Below, in pieces: positions 16,175 through 23,563 of a stretch of 34,204 bases of DNA (positions within the stretch are counted from its first letter, which is position 1; each line of letters starts with the position of its first letter). Origin of the DNA: Thiodiazotropha sp050305635 (GTDB lineage: Bacteria > Pseudomonadota > Gammaproteobacteria > Chromatiales > Chromatiaceae). A program made the translations under genes and the position numbers. The stretch is from the NCBI GenBank assembly GCA_050305635.1, contig JBNLFS010000073.1, positions 1 through 34,204 of the forward strand. Direction: 5' to 3'. The notes beneath the pieces are model-generated. The model saw only the letters and a program-made list of their open reading frames with translations. It did not search any database and had not been told where the DNA came from.

Positions 16175-17158
16175 TCAAGCTTCAGGATGGGACTCGCAGT
16201 ACTGTCCCAGGGTCAGTTCCAATTGGCTGATCAGGGCGTCACGCAATGCTTCCGGTGCCACCACCTCCACCTCCGGTCCCTGCCGCATCAGATCCATGAT
16301 CAGTTCCGAGGCATGGGCATAAGGCAGGGTCAGTTCATAACGGCCGTCTTCGAGCCATCGTCCCTGCTGCCGGGGATGCCACTGCTCCTTGGAGACCCAA
16401 CGGGCTCGCTGGGCAGTGAAGCGCAGTACCGCGTTTTGACTCGCTTCACCTGAAAATATGCCGTAGGCGTCTGAATAGTGTGATTCCAGAGTCTCATCAG
16501 CCAGCTCCCGGGCCGACTCATCCAACACCTGCAACTCACTGATCGCATCCAGGGCGAAGGTGCGCAGCCCGTCCCTGAGATGACACCAGGCATCCAGATA
16601 CCAGTTGTCCCGGTAGAGGGTCATGCGCTGAGGTGAAACCTCTCTCCGGGTGACTCGGTCTTCGCCCCGAGAGTGGTAGACCAGGGCGACCCTCCGGCGG
16701 GAGGCCAGAGCCGCCGCCAGCAGGGTGAAATAGGGGCCTGCGGGTCGGGCCGCCACCTGCAGCAGGCGAATGTGGCGCGACAGGGGTCCGGCCTTTCCCG
16801 GATGCTGACTCAGCAGGTCATCGATCTTGCGCTTGAGGGGTTGCAGATGGCTATCCAGAAGTCCGGGCTGGATGCCTTCCAGCAGTTGCTGAACCATGAG
16901 CAGGGCCTGCAGTTCCGAGGCATTGAACCAGAGCCCCGGCAGTTGGTACATCTCCCCCTCCCGGGGATCGTAGCAATAACCGTTATGCTGGCGGTCGTAG
17001 ATGATCGGTGCGTTGAGATACAGGCGCATCTCTTCGATCAGACGCTTGACCGTGGCCCGGGAGCACTCCAGCTCCTGCTCCAGACGTTTGCGGGAGACGG
17101 GGTAGCGCGCGGATTGAAGGATGCGGTTGAGTTCGAAGATCCGATCGAAGCGATCCAT
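16175..17158 (-). CDS. HTH-WYL transcriptional regulator (YafY/PafC-like)
   Basis: The 327-residue DNA-binding protein has an N-terminal winged helix (about 1-60; RKRLEQELECSRATVKRLIEEM, then a wing with NGYCYDP), a helical linker (75-140), a WYL domain (about 143-212, with DNWYLDAWCHLRDGLRTFALDAI) and a C-terminal WCX-type extension to 320. WYL domains bind small ligands or nucleic acid, and such regulators act in DNA damage, phage defence and metabolism. No target gene is evident beside it: rsfS lies 26 bp upstream on the same strand and repeats lie downstream. It may be co-transcribed with rsfS. Confidence 0.9.
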   Translation of the reverse strand: MDRFDRIFELNRILQSARYPVSRKRLEQELECSRATVKRLIEEMRLYLNAPIIYDRQHNGYCYDPREGEMYQLPGLWFNASELQALLMVQQLLEGIQPGLLDSHLQPLKRKIDDLLSQHPGKAGPLSRHIRLLQVAARPAGPYFTLLAAALASRRRVALVYHSRGEDRVTRREVSPQRMTLYRDNWYLDAWCHLRDGLRTFALDAISELQVLDESARELADETLESHYSDAYGIFSGEASQNAVLRFTAQRARWVSKEQWHPRQQGRWLEDGRYELTLPYAHASELIMDLMRQGPEVEVVAPEALRDALISQLELTLGQYCESHPEA

Positions 17159-17184
17159 GATCCATCCGTCGGTTCAGATCGGAA

Positions 17185-17547
17185 TCAGGATTTCATCTCG
17201 CGGGAGGGCTGGGTTTCCCGGGGCTCATCCAGCGACCAGAGCCGCTCCAGATGATAGAAATCCCGTACCTTGGGCAGCATCACATGCACCACCACCCCAT
17301 TGAGGTCGACCAGGGCCCACTCACCGTCATCCATGCCTTCGGTGCCCAACGGAGCCTCACCCGCCTGCTTCGCCTGAAAGGCCACGGTCTGGGCAATCGA
17401 CTTCACATGCCGGTCCGAGGTTCCGCTGGCGACGATCATGATGTCCGTGATGCTGGTTTTACCCCGGACATCCAGAATCACGATGTCCTTCGCCTTCATG
17501 TCTTCAAGTGCTTTGACGACAACGTTCTTGAGTGCTTCTATCTCCAT
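17185..17547 (-). CDS. rsfS: Ribosome silencing factor RsfS
   Basis: The 120-residue product matches the RsfS/Iojap family: KNVVVKALEDMKAKDIVILDVRGKTSITDIMIVASGTSDRHVKSIA, followed by GEWALVDLNGVVVHVMLPKVRDFYHLERLW. It binds ribosomal protein uL14 on the 50S subunit and blocks subunit joining when nutrients are short. ATG at 17547 gives the normal family length and N-terminus (MEIEALKN); a frame extending to 17760 crosses intergenic palindromes and is rejected. The usual partner nadD lies 456 bp upstream, separated by repeats; rlmH, often next, is not found downstream. Confidence 0.96.
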   Translation of the reverse strand: MEIEALKNVVVKALEDMKAKDIVILDVRGKTSITDIMIVASGTSDRHVKSIAQTVAFQAKQAGEAPLGTEGMDDGEWALVDLNGVVVHVMLPKVRDFYHLERLWSLDEPRETQPSREMKS

Positions 17548-17736
17548 CGAGTCCCGATCTGCTGTACCTGTGGTTATCGGTTGAGAGCCCTGTTGACCGG
17601 CGTATGACGTTACATCGCGACGGTGGTCTCCCGGAAAGGGGGCGATTTTACCTGCTCCTGGGTAAAAGCATAACCCATAACGTGCAAAACAGGGTGAAAA
17701 GGTCAAAACGGGCGGGTATATCCCGCCGATCTGTCT

Positions 17737-17840
17737 CACCACGGAGGACTCGAAGCCCACGAAGCATCGATTCGAGCGGCCATCAGACGCCTTCCTTCGT
17801 GCGCTTCGTGTTCTTCGTGTTCTTCGTGTTCTTCGTGGTA
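17737..17840. repeat. Inverted element built of 9-10 bp CACGAAG-type repeats
   Basis: The left arm has CACCACGGAGG and CCCACGAAG; the right arm, after a non-repeated middle, is a tandem run of CTTCGTGTT units with 9-bp period ending CTTCGTGGTA. The arms are inverted relative to each other. Similar CACGAAG-rich intergenic elements are widespread in bacteria, from general knowledge. Confidence 0.7.
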
Positions 17841-17873
17841 AAGATAAAGGGTCAATTTACGACCCAACACTAT

Positions 17874-17984
17874 CTCGTTCCCACGCTCCGCGTGGGAATG
17901 CAGACCTGGGTTAAGGAAATCCTATCTGATCGGTGCGGTTCACATGGTATCGGTATGCGTTCCCACGCAGAGCGTGGGAACGAG
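17874..17984. repeat. REP-like inverted doublet, copy C
   Basis: This is a 111-bp unit with halves nearly identical to those of copy A (left palindrome with CTCCGC centre, right with CAGAGC centre) and a different spacer. It lies just downstream of the nadD stop codon. Confidence 0.85.
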
Positions 17985-18003
17985 CAAAAACACTCGTGTA
18001 CCG

Positions 18004-18633
18004 TCACTTGCGGGTGTAGAGGTTATGTTCGGTAATCAGCTGCAGAACCCCGTCGGGCAACAGATAGCGGGGGGAGCGTCCCTGGCTGAGCATGGTACGG
18101 ATCTGCGTCGCCGAGATCTGCAGCTGGGTGAAGGTCTGCAGCATCACGCCTCCGGCGCGGCGCGCCTTGAGTTCCGCAACCCCCTGACAGCGACGGGTTT
18201 CCAGGAGCTCCCGGGCTCCGGGCGTGAGCAGGGTCTCACCCGGCCGCTGCATCACGATCAGGTGCGTCAGGCGCAGAATCTCGTCCGGTTGATGCCAGGC
18301 GGTGAAGCCGTTGAAGGCATCCAGCCCCATCATCAGACACAACACCCGATCCGGCTGCTCCCGGCGGAGATCCCGCAGGGTATCGACGGTGTAGGAGGGG
18401 CCGGCCCGTCTCAGCTCCCGGTCGTCGGCCACGAATCCGGGTTGATCCTCAATTGCGGCCTCCACCATCTGCAGGCGCAACGCCGGGGACACTTCGGGTT
18501 GGGCACGGTGCACCGCACCGTGCAGTGGGATGAAGCGGACCTGTTCCAATTTCAGTACCTGCAGCACCTCCAAAGCGGTGCGCAGGTGCCCGAAGTGAAT
18601 GGGATTGAAGGTGCCCCCGAACAGACCGATCAT
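18004..18633 (-). CDS. nadD: Nicotinate-nucleotide adenylyltransferase
   Basis: The 209-residue enzyme joins ATP and nicotinate mononucleotide to make deamido-NAD in NAD synthesis. The nucleotidyltransferase signature GGTFNPIHFGH is at 6-16, and the C-terminal ISATQIR (ISSTxIR type) near 171-177 is followed by YLLPDGVLQLI, typical of NadD. The length is normal. It starts 4 bp after the proA stop, so the two are probably translated from one message. A REP-like element follows its stop codon. Confidence 0.96.
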   Translation of the reverse strand: MIGLFGGTFNPIHFGHLRTALEVLQVLKLEQVRFIPLHGAVHRAQPEVSPALRLQMVEAAIEDQPGFVADDRELRRAGPSYTVDTLRDLRREQPDRVLCLMMGLDAFNGFTAWHQPDEILRLTHLIVMQRPGETLLTPGARELLETRRCQGVAELKARRAGGVMLQTFTQLQISATQIRTMLSQGRSPRYLLPDGVLQLITEHNLYTRK

Positions 18634-18637
18634 CGTC

Positions 18638-19909
18638 TCAGCTACGGATGTGTCCGTCTCCCAGCACGATGTACTTCACCGAGGTCAGGCCTTCCAGGCC
18701 CACCGGACCCCGGGCATGGAACTTGTCGGTGGAGATGCCGATCTCCGCCCCCAGACCGTACTCGAAACCGTCGGCGAAGCGGGTCGAGGCATTGACCATC
18801 ACGGAACTCGAATCGACCTCGGTGAGAAAACGCCGCGCACGGGTGTAGTTCTCGGTGACGATGGCATCGGTGTGCTGGGAGCTGTGGGTGTTGATGTGAT
18901 CGATCGCCTGATCGAGCCCGTCCACCACCCGGATGGAGAGGATCGGCGCGAGATATTCCGTGTCCCAGTCCTCGTCGGTGGCGGCCACGCAGCCATCGAT
19001 GATCTGGCAAGTCTCGGCACAGCCGCGAATCTCCACACCCTTTTCGAATAGGGGCGCGGCGAGCATCAGCAGCATCTCCTCTGAGATCTCCCGGGCCACC
19101 AGCAGGGTCTCCATGGTGTTGCAGGTGCCGTAGCGCTGGGTCTTGGCGTTCATCGCGATATCGAAGGCCTTGCCCACGTCGGCCTGGTCATCGATGTAGA
19201 CGTGGCAGATCCCGTCCAGGTGCTTGATCACCGGCACTCGGGCATCCCGGCTGATGCGCTCGATCAGACCTTTGCCGCCCCGGGGTATGATCACGTCCAC
19301 AAAGGCCGGCATGGCGATCAGTTCCCCCACCACGGCCCGGTCCGTGGTGGCCACCACCTGGACCGCGGTTTCCGGCAGCCCGGTCTTTGCCAACCCGGCC
19401 TGAATGCAGGCGGCGATGGCTTGATTCGAGTGATAGGCCTCGGAACCGCCCCTGAGGATGGTGGCGTTGCCCGACTTTAGGCACAGGGCCGCGGCATCGG
19501 CGGTGACATTGGGCCGGGACTCATAAATGATACCGACTACGCCCAGGGGCACCCGCATACGCCCCACCTGAATCCCGCTGGGCTGATATTTCATGTCGAA
19601 CACTTCACCGATCGGGTCGGCCAGGGCGGCGATCTGGCGCACCCCCTCGATCATGCTGTCGATGCGCGGGGTGGTCAGCTCCAGCCGATCCAGCAGGGCC
19701 GGATCCAGGCCTTTCTCACGACCGGCCTGCAGATCGAGACGGTTCTTCTCCATCAGCGTATCCCGAGCTCCGTCGAGGGCTTCGGCGATGGCTTCGAGCG
19801 CCTGGTTCTTCAGCGCCGTAGGGCTGCCTGCGAGCACCCGGGAGGCTTGCCGGGCGCGGCTACCCAGTTGTCTCATATAGTCAGCGATATCGGTGATCTG
19901 GTGCGTCAT
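18638..19909 (-). CDS. proA: Glutamate-5-semialdehyde dehydrogenase
   Basis: The 423-residue cytoplasmic enzyme reduces glutamyl-5-phosphate with NADPH in proline synthesis. Aldehyde-dehydrogenase landmarks are present: the segment VPLGVVGIIYESRPNVT (120-136), KSGNATILRGGSEA (145-158), VIKHLDGICHVYID (227-240) and the catalytic Cys263 in RYGTCNTMETLLV. The family length is about 415-420, so it is complete. proB is not in the window. It is followed after 4 bp by nadD. The upstream 292 bp (19910-20201) contain a palindrome family element and a GCAAAAATTTTGC sequence but no gene. Confidence 0.97.
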   Translation of the reverse strand: MTHQITDIADYMRQLGSRARQASRVLAGSPTALKNQALEAIAEALDGARDTLMEKNRLDLQAGREKGLDPALLDRLELTTPRIDSMIEGVRQIAALADPIGEVFDMKYQPSGIQVGRMRVPLGVVGIIYESRPNVTADAAALCLKSGNATILRGGSEAYHSNQAIAACIQAGLAKTGLPETAVQVVATTDRAVVGELIAMPAFVDVIIPRGGKGLIERISRDARVPVIKHLDGICHVYIDDQADVGKAFDIAMNAKTQRYGTCNTMETLLVAREISEEMLLMLAAPLFEKGVEIRGCAETCQIIDGCVAATDEDWDTEYLAPILSIRVVDGLDQAIDHINTHSSQHTDAIVTENYTRARRFLTEVDSSSVMVNASTRFADGFEYGLGAEIGISTDKFHARGPVGLEGLTSVKYIVLGDGHIRS

Positions 19910-20092
19910 GTTCGAACATTCTCAAAAGTCTGTGTAATGGGTACACGGCAAGGGGGCTGGGTTTACCAACCGGGTTCTTCGATCCGGGGCGGTTACTTTA
20001 GCAAAAATTTTGCCGTAAAGGTGTTTACTGATCCGGGCTCCCGACGACCGATTAGCGGATGATTCCACACAATCGTCAATCACCGTGAAGTC

Positions 20093-20178
20093 GTAGGTCG
20101 GGCCAGCGCAGCGTAACCCGACGCAATCCTGCAAAAGGCGTCCCGATTGTCGGGTTACGCTGCGCTAACCCGACCTAC
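20093..20178. repeat. GTAGGTCGGG...CCCGACCTAC inverted repeat, copy 1
   Basis: Outer arms GTAGGTCGGG and CCCGACCTAC bracket two GCGCAGCGTAACCCGAC-type half units in inverted orientation with about 28 bp between. A second copy lies at 34050-34130. It sits between the start of proA and the 3' end of the small membrane-protein gene. Confidence 0.8.
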
Positions 20179-20201
20179 CTTGTAGCGGTATACAGCGCGC
20201 T

Positions 20202-20438
20202 TCAGTCCGACTCCTCCTGCAGGACACTCGAGTCGGCCTTTTCTTGGTGGCGCCGCTCGAGCCAGTAGCACAGGTTCACCGTCACCAGGGCGATGACCGC
20301 AAGGATGAAGCCCACGGCAAAGTCATAGCCTCTCAGGGCGTAGGCGAAATACTCCATGAACAGGAACAAGGTGCCCAGACCGACCAGCAAACCGCCCCAG
20401 GACAGGGGGTTTTTGAACAGGAGATATTTACGTTCCAT
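20202..20438 (-). CDS. Small two-helix membrane protein
   Basis: The 78-residue protein has two probable membrane helices (about 14-34 and 40-60), a basic N-terminus (MERKYLLFKN) and a charged C-terminal tail (ERRHQEKAD...EESD). GAGGTG lies eight bases before the ATG. I do not recognise a family. It is divergent from the retropepsin-like gene, with 109 bp between. The role is unknown. Confidence 0.65.
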   Translation of the reverse strand: MERKYLLFKNPLSWGGLLVGLGTLFLFMEYFAYALRGYDFAVGFILAVIALVTVNLCYWLERRHQEKADSSVLQEESD

Positions 20439-20547
20439 GAGCAGGGCACCTCACTTCTACGGCATCCACAACCGGACAGGGGTTAAAGTTCGACCGGGTC
20501 TGACCGAAAACATAATCAGGCAAATGTGATACACGGTCCAGGGAATC

Positions 20548-21069
20548 ATGGTCAAGTTCATCCTCAGCGCCCTGTTGGTTTTCGGCTCGCTCGGTCCGCT
20601 TCAGGCCGAGCCGTTCATCTTCGATGTACCCATGCACTCGAAGGGCGCCAACACCTACTACATCTCGGGTAAGATCGGCGGTATGCCGCCTTCTGAGTTC
20701 ATGGTGGACACGGGTTCCAGCTACATGACCATCAATGAAACCACCCTCGCGGAGCTGAGAAGCGTATCGAATCCCCGCTATATCCGGGATCTGAAGGGCG
20801 TTCTGGCCAATGGCACCGAGATGCGGGTGCCGGTGTACGCGGTGCGCGACGTGATGATTGGGGATGAATGTCTGCTGGAAGAGGTGGAGGTGGCGGTTTT
20901 TCCCGGCACCACCCGGCAGATTCTCGGTTTGAGTGCGTTGCTCAAGACCGCTCCGTTCATCTTTTCAACCGAGCCGCCGCAGTTGCAACTGAGCAATTGC
21001 CATCTGGCAAAAATGGCATCCGACGACCAGCAAACACAACTGGCCGTCGGAATGGCCACCCCCAATTGA
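20548..21069 (+). CDS. Secreted retropepsin-like aspartic protease
   Basis: The 173-residue protein has a signal peptide (1-20, LQA before E21) and a single retropepsin-like domain: the active-site motif FMVDTGSSYMTI (Asp54) after a flap-like YYISGKIGG region, then GVLANGTEMRVPVYAVRDVMIG and the hydrophobic-Gly motif ILGLSALL near 130. Bacterial proteins of this clan-AA type work as dimers and may cleave periplasmic or membrane proteins; the substrate is unknown. GGGA lies just before the ATG. It converges on the EF-hand gene that ends 24 bp away. Confidence 0.88.
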   Translation: MVKFILSALLVFGSLGPLQAEPFIFDVPMHSKGANTYYISGKIGGMPPSEFMVDTGSSYMTINETTLAELRSVSNPRYIRDLKGVLANGTEMRVPVYAVRDVMIGDECLLEEVEVAVFPGTTRQILGLSALLKTAPFIFSTEPPQLQLSNCHLAKMASDDQQTQLAVGMATPN

Positions 21070-21093
21070 AGGGGTTGAAATCCGTTCGAGCTA

Positions 21094-21339
21094 TTATTCT
21101 TGTGGCATGGATTTCGCCTCGAAGGCGCTGAATTCGGCGGCATCCACAGTGCCGTCCTGATTGGTATCAGCCGTTTCCCAGCCTTTATAGAGCATATCGT
21201 TGGCAGAAGCCTCTTCGGAAGAGATGGCGCCATCACCATTGGTGTCGAGGGCGCTGAAGGCATCTTCAGCGATCGCGCTGGTCAGAAAGCCTGCTGCCGC
21301 CAAGGCCAATGCGGCTTGTTTCAGGGATTTCATTTTCAT
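21094..21339 (-). CDS. Secreted EF-hand calcium-binding protein, copy 1
   Basis: The 81-residue protein has a signal peptide (1-24, AIA before E25) and two canonical EF-hand loops: DTNGDGAISSEE at 32-43 and DTNQDGTVDAAE at 58-69, both with full calcium ligands. ATG at 21339 is chosen because AAGGAGA lies about six bases upstream; the longer frame to 21381 is not supported. It is closely similar to the gene at 21593-21844, so the two are a tandem duplication. It probably binds Ca2+ in the periplasm or outside the cell. Confidence 0.88.
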   Translation of the reverse strand: MKMKSLKQAALALAAAGFLTSAIAEDAFSALDTNGDGAISSEEASANDMLYKGWETADTNQDGTVDAAEFSAFEAKSMPQE

Positions 21340-21524
21340 CAGGTTCTCCTTAACAGATTTTGAGTTTGCCAGGGACTTCATCCTGCAATCGCCACTGGTG
21401 ATTCAATGAAACACCCTGAGGGAAACAATTGCGGTGATGGGAATCACATTTCCAGACTTTAAATTCCCATGAAAAGTGTTTAATTGATCAATGACTTACG
21501 ATTAATTTTGGCTATCTCCAGGAC

Positions 21525-21559
21525 AAAAAAAACCAGCGACCAGAAGAACTGGTCACCGG
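21525..21559 (-). terminator. Rho-independent terminator of EF-hand copy 2
   Basis: On the minus strand CCGGTGACCAG, loop TTCTT and CTGGTCGCTGG form an 11-bp stem with two G-U pairs, followed by eight T. It lies 33 bp after the stop codon of the gene at 21593-21844, so the two EF-hand genes are separate transcription units. Confidence 0.85.
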
Positions 21560-21592
21560 TCTTCTACCCAAAATCACTTCTTTCGCAGAGGA

Positions 21593-21844
21593 CTATTTTG
21601 CAGGCTGTTGAGCCGCTTCGAAGGCACTGAATTCCGCGGCATCGACCTGGCCATCCGCGTTGGTGTCGATCTCGGACCAGCCTTTGTAGACCGTTTCATT
21701 GGCGGTGGATTCTTCTGCCGAGATGTAGCCATCGGCATTGGTGTCCAGACGGGAGAAAGCGGATTCGTCCGCTGCAATCGCTGCAGTGACGAAACCGGCT
21801 GCGGCCAGACTCAACAGAACGTGTTTGAAGGTCATTTTTTTCAT
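21593..21844 (-). CDS. Secreted EF-hand calcium-binding protein, copy 2
   Basis: The 83-residue protein has a signal peptide (1-24, AAIA before A25) and two complete EF-hand loops: DTNADGYISAEE at 34-45 and DTNADGQVDAAE at 60-71. The shared middle (YKGW) and the end (AAEFSAFEA) match copy 1 closely. AAGGAGT lies about seven bases before the ATG at 21844, which decides the start. It has its own terminator, so it is probably regulated separately from copy 1. The role is Ca2+ binding in the envelope, inferred from the loops only. Confidence 0.88.
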   Translation of the reverse strand: MKKMTFKHVLLSLAAAGFVTAAIAADESAFSRLDTNADGYISAEESTANETVYKGWSEIDTNADGQVDAAEFSAFEAAQQPAK

Positions 21845-21966
21845 TTCGATACTCCTTGTACATGATGGTTTGGATTCAGAGTCCGTCACAGGACTCTGTA
21901 CCCCTTATGACAACGGAGCGGCACGGAAAGGGGTGACCGGGGTCACATTTGAAGGGGAATGATCTT

Positions 21967-21987
21967 CCCGGGAAATAAGTTCCCGGG
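21967..21987 (-). terminator. 8-bp hairpin after holA
   Basis: CCCGGGAA (21967-21974) and TTCCCGGG (21980-21987) form a perfect stem with a 5-nt loop, 18 bp beyond the holA stop. There is no clear U tract, so it may stabilise the transcript end rather than terminate. Confidence 0.45.
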
Positions 21988-22004
21988 CCGGGTTGTGCAC
22001 AGGG

Positions 22005-23018
22005 TCACAGGATACCGCGGCCGCACACGCCCTGAGCGATGTTCTGCAATCCCAGCCAGGGGTCCGCCGGGGAGAGGCCTTTGATCGCCAGATCGGTATC
22101 GGCGCAGCGAATGAGCAATTGGCGCCAGCCTTGGCTGGTGCCCGATTTGAGGGCGTTTTGCACCAGCGGCTTGCGTTTTTCCCAAACCCGGAACCGGTTC
22201 ATCACCTGGCCCGGATTCTGTCCCTGCTCCACCTCACAGGCCATCTCCGCCAGGGCGCGTATCTCACGGCTCAAACCCCATAGCACCAGGGTCGCGGCGA
22301 TTCCCTCGGCCTGCAGCGCGCTCAGCATGCGCAGACCTTTCGCCGCGTTGCCGGCCAGCAGGGTATCGAGCAGACCGAACACATCGAAGCGGGCGCTGTC
22401 CGCCACCGACTGGGCCAGCTGCGCCTGACTGACTACCCCGGTGCCCTGCAGCAGCAGTATTTTTTCGATCTCCTGGTTGGCGGCCAGCAGGTTGCCCTCC
22501 ACCCGGTCGGCGAGCATCTCCACCACCCCCGGCTCGGGAATCAGCCCCGCCTTGCGCAGACGCTGCTCGACCCAAGGGCCGAGACGTCCCCCCTCGACCG
22601 GCCAGATCTGCAGGAACACCCCGCTCTGCTCGATGGCCTGGAGCCATTTACTGGTGGTCTGAGCCCGCTCCAGTTTCGGCAGAATCACCAGCAGTACGGT
22701 ATCCTCCGCGGGCCGCTCGCAATAGGCGCTCAGGGCCTTGCCCCCCTCCGCTCCGACCTTGGGCGTGTTCAGCCGCAGTTCCAACAGACGCCGGTCGCCG
22801 AACAGGGAGAGGCTCTGCGCCGCCTGGGCCAGGGCACTCCAGTCGAACCCACTGCCCGCATCGATGACTTCTCGCTCCTGGTAACCCTGCTCCCGGGCGG
22901 CCCGGCGGATCTCATCGGCCGCCTCCATCATCTGCAGGGGCTCATCCCCGCTCAGCAGGTAGACCGGCGCAAGACCGTTCTTGAGGTGACTGGTCAACTG
23001 ATCGTTGCGCAGTTTCAT
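22005..23018 (-). CDS. holA: DNA polymerase III subunit delta
   Basis: The 337-residue clamp-loader subunit opens the beta clamp. The N-terminus MKLRNDQLTSHLKNGLAPVYLLSGDEPLQMMEAADEIR is typical of HolA, as are VLLVILPKLERAQTTSKWLQAIE and the C-terminal WxxLIRCADTDLAIKG. ATG at 23018 overlaps the lptE stop as ATGA, which fits translational coupling and normal length; an open frame to 23501 merely runs through lptE. In the usual gammaproteobacterial order nadD would follow, but here holA is followed by the EF-hand and protease genes. Confidence 0.95.
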   Translation of the reverse strand: MKLRNDQLTSHLKNGLAPVYLLSGDEPLQMMEAADEIRRAAREQGYQEREVIDAGSGFDWSALAQAAQSLSLFGDRRLLELRLNTPKVGAEGGKALSAYCERPAEDTVLLVILPKLERAQTTSKWLQAIEQSGVFLQIWPVEGGRLGPWVEQRLRKAGLIPEPGVVEMLADRVEGNLLAANQEIEKILLLQGTGVVSQAQLAQSVADSARFDVFGLLDTLLAGNAAKGLRMLSALQAEGIAATLVLWGLSREIRALAEMACEVEQGQNPGQVMNRFRVWEKRKPLVQNALKSGTSQGWRQLLIRCADTDLAIKGLSPADPWLGLQNIAQGVCGRGIL

Positions 23019-23563
23019 GGTTCTGACGGCGCCTTGGCTGGCTGCCGCATGCGCGCCTCGAGCATGCGAATCGCCTGGGCGGCCATGTCGTGGCGCATGT
23101 CGTTCATCAGCAGTTCCGCTTCGTTGCGCTGACCCAGTTCGTCGCTGCCGCTGTAGCTGAGCTGGCGCACCAGTTCCAGCGCCTGCTCCTCCCGGGACTC
23201 CTCCCCGGAGGAGGAGGGAATGCTCAGGCGAAACTCCGCCTGCAGGCGGATCTCCTGATCCAGCGCCTTGCCGTTGGCGTCCACGGAGAGTACCCGGCTG
23301 GAGAACTTCTCCCGGGTGACCTGCAGCCGATAGCGGGCGGTTTTCGCGTCCGGGGCGAAAATCACGCCCCCATTGAGCAGGTCCTCCTGCAGTACCCCCG
23401 CCAGGGTGTCGGGGACCTCGCCGCCGAGGATGAAGATTCCGTTCAGGGCCTGGGACGGCTGGGCGAATCCCTTGAGATGAAATCCGCACCCGGCCAGGCA
23501 CAGCAGCAACAGGGCGAGCAGCCCGGTTCGCAGCAGGCCCGGCGCGGAGCGTTCAGTTCGCAA
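23015..23563 (-). CDS. lptE: LPS-assembly lipoprotein LptE
   Basis: The 182-residue outer-membrane lipoprotein plugs and supports LptD during LPS insertion. The signal peptide ends in lipobox LAGC (Cys26), followed by GFHLKG, typical of LptE. The body (RYRLQVTREKFSSRVLSVDANGKALDQEIRLQAEF) fits the family. The start is TTG at 23563, overlapping the leuS end by 11 bp, and there is no ATG before the lipobox in this frame; GGTGA lies upstream. It overlaps holA by four bases. The order leuS-lptE-holA is the usual one. Confidence 0.94.
   Translation of the reverse strand: MRTERSAPGLLRTGLLALLLLCLAGCGFHLKGFAQPSQALNGIFILGGEVPDTLAGVLQEDLLNGGVIFAPDAKTARYRLQVTREKFSSRVLSVDANGKALDQEIRLQAEFRLSIPSSSGEESREEQALELVRQLSYSGSDELGQRNEAELLMNDMRHDMAAQAIRMLEARMRQPAKAPSEP

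Larger units (their letters stand above)
17548..18003. other. Repeat-filled 456-bp gap between nadD and rsfS
   Basis: No gene is seen. The gap contains a GGCGGG/CCCGCC palindrome (17711-17727), an ACGAAG-type inverted element (17737-17840) and REP-like copy C (17874-17984). In many gammaproteobacteria nadD and rsfS are close neighbours, so these repeats probably entered a formerly tight junction. Confidence 0.7.

Noticed and set aside
22005..23501. 498-residue extended HolA
   Set aside because: The extra 161 residues lie in lptE in another frame; the ATG at 23018 overlapping the lptE stop gives the normal protein.
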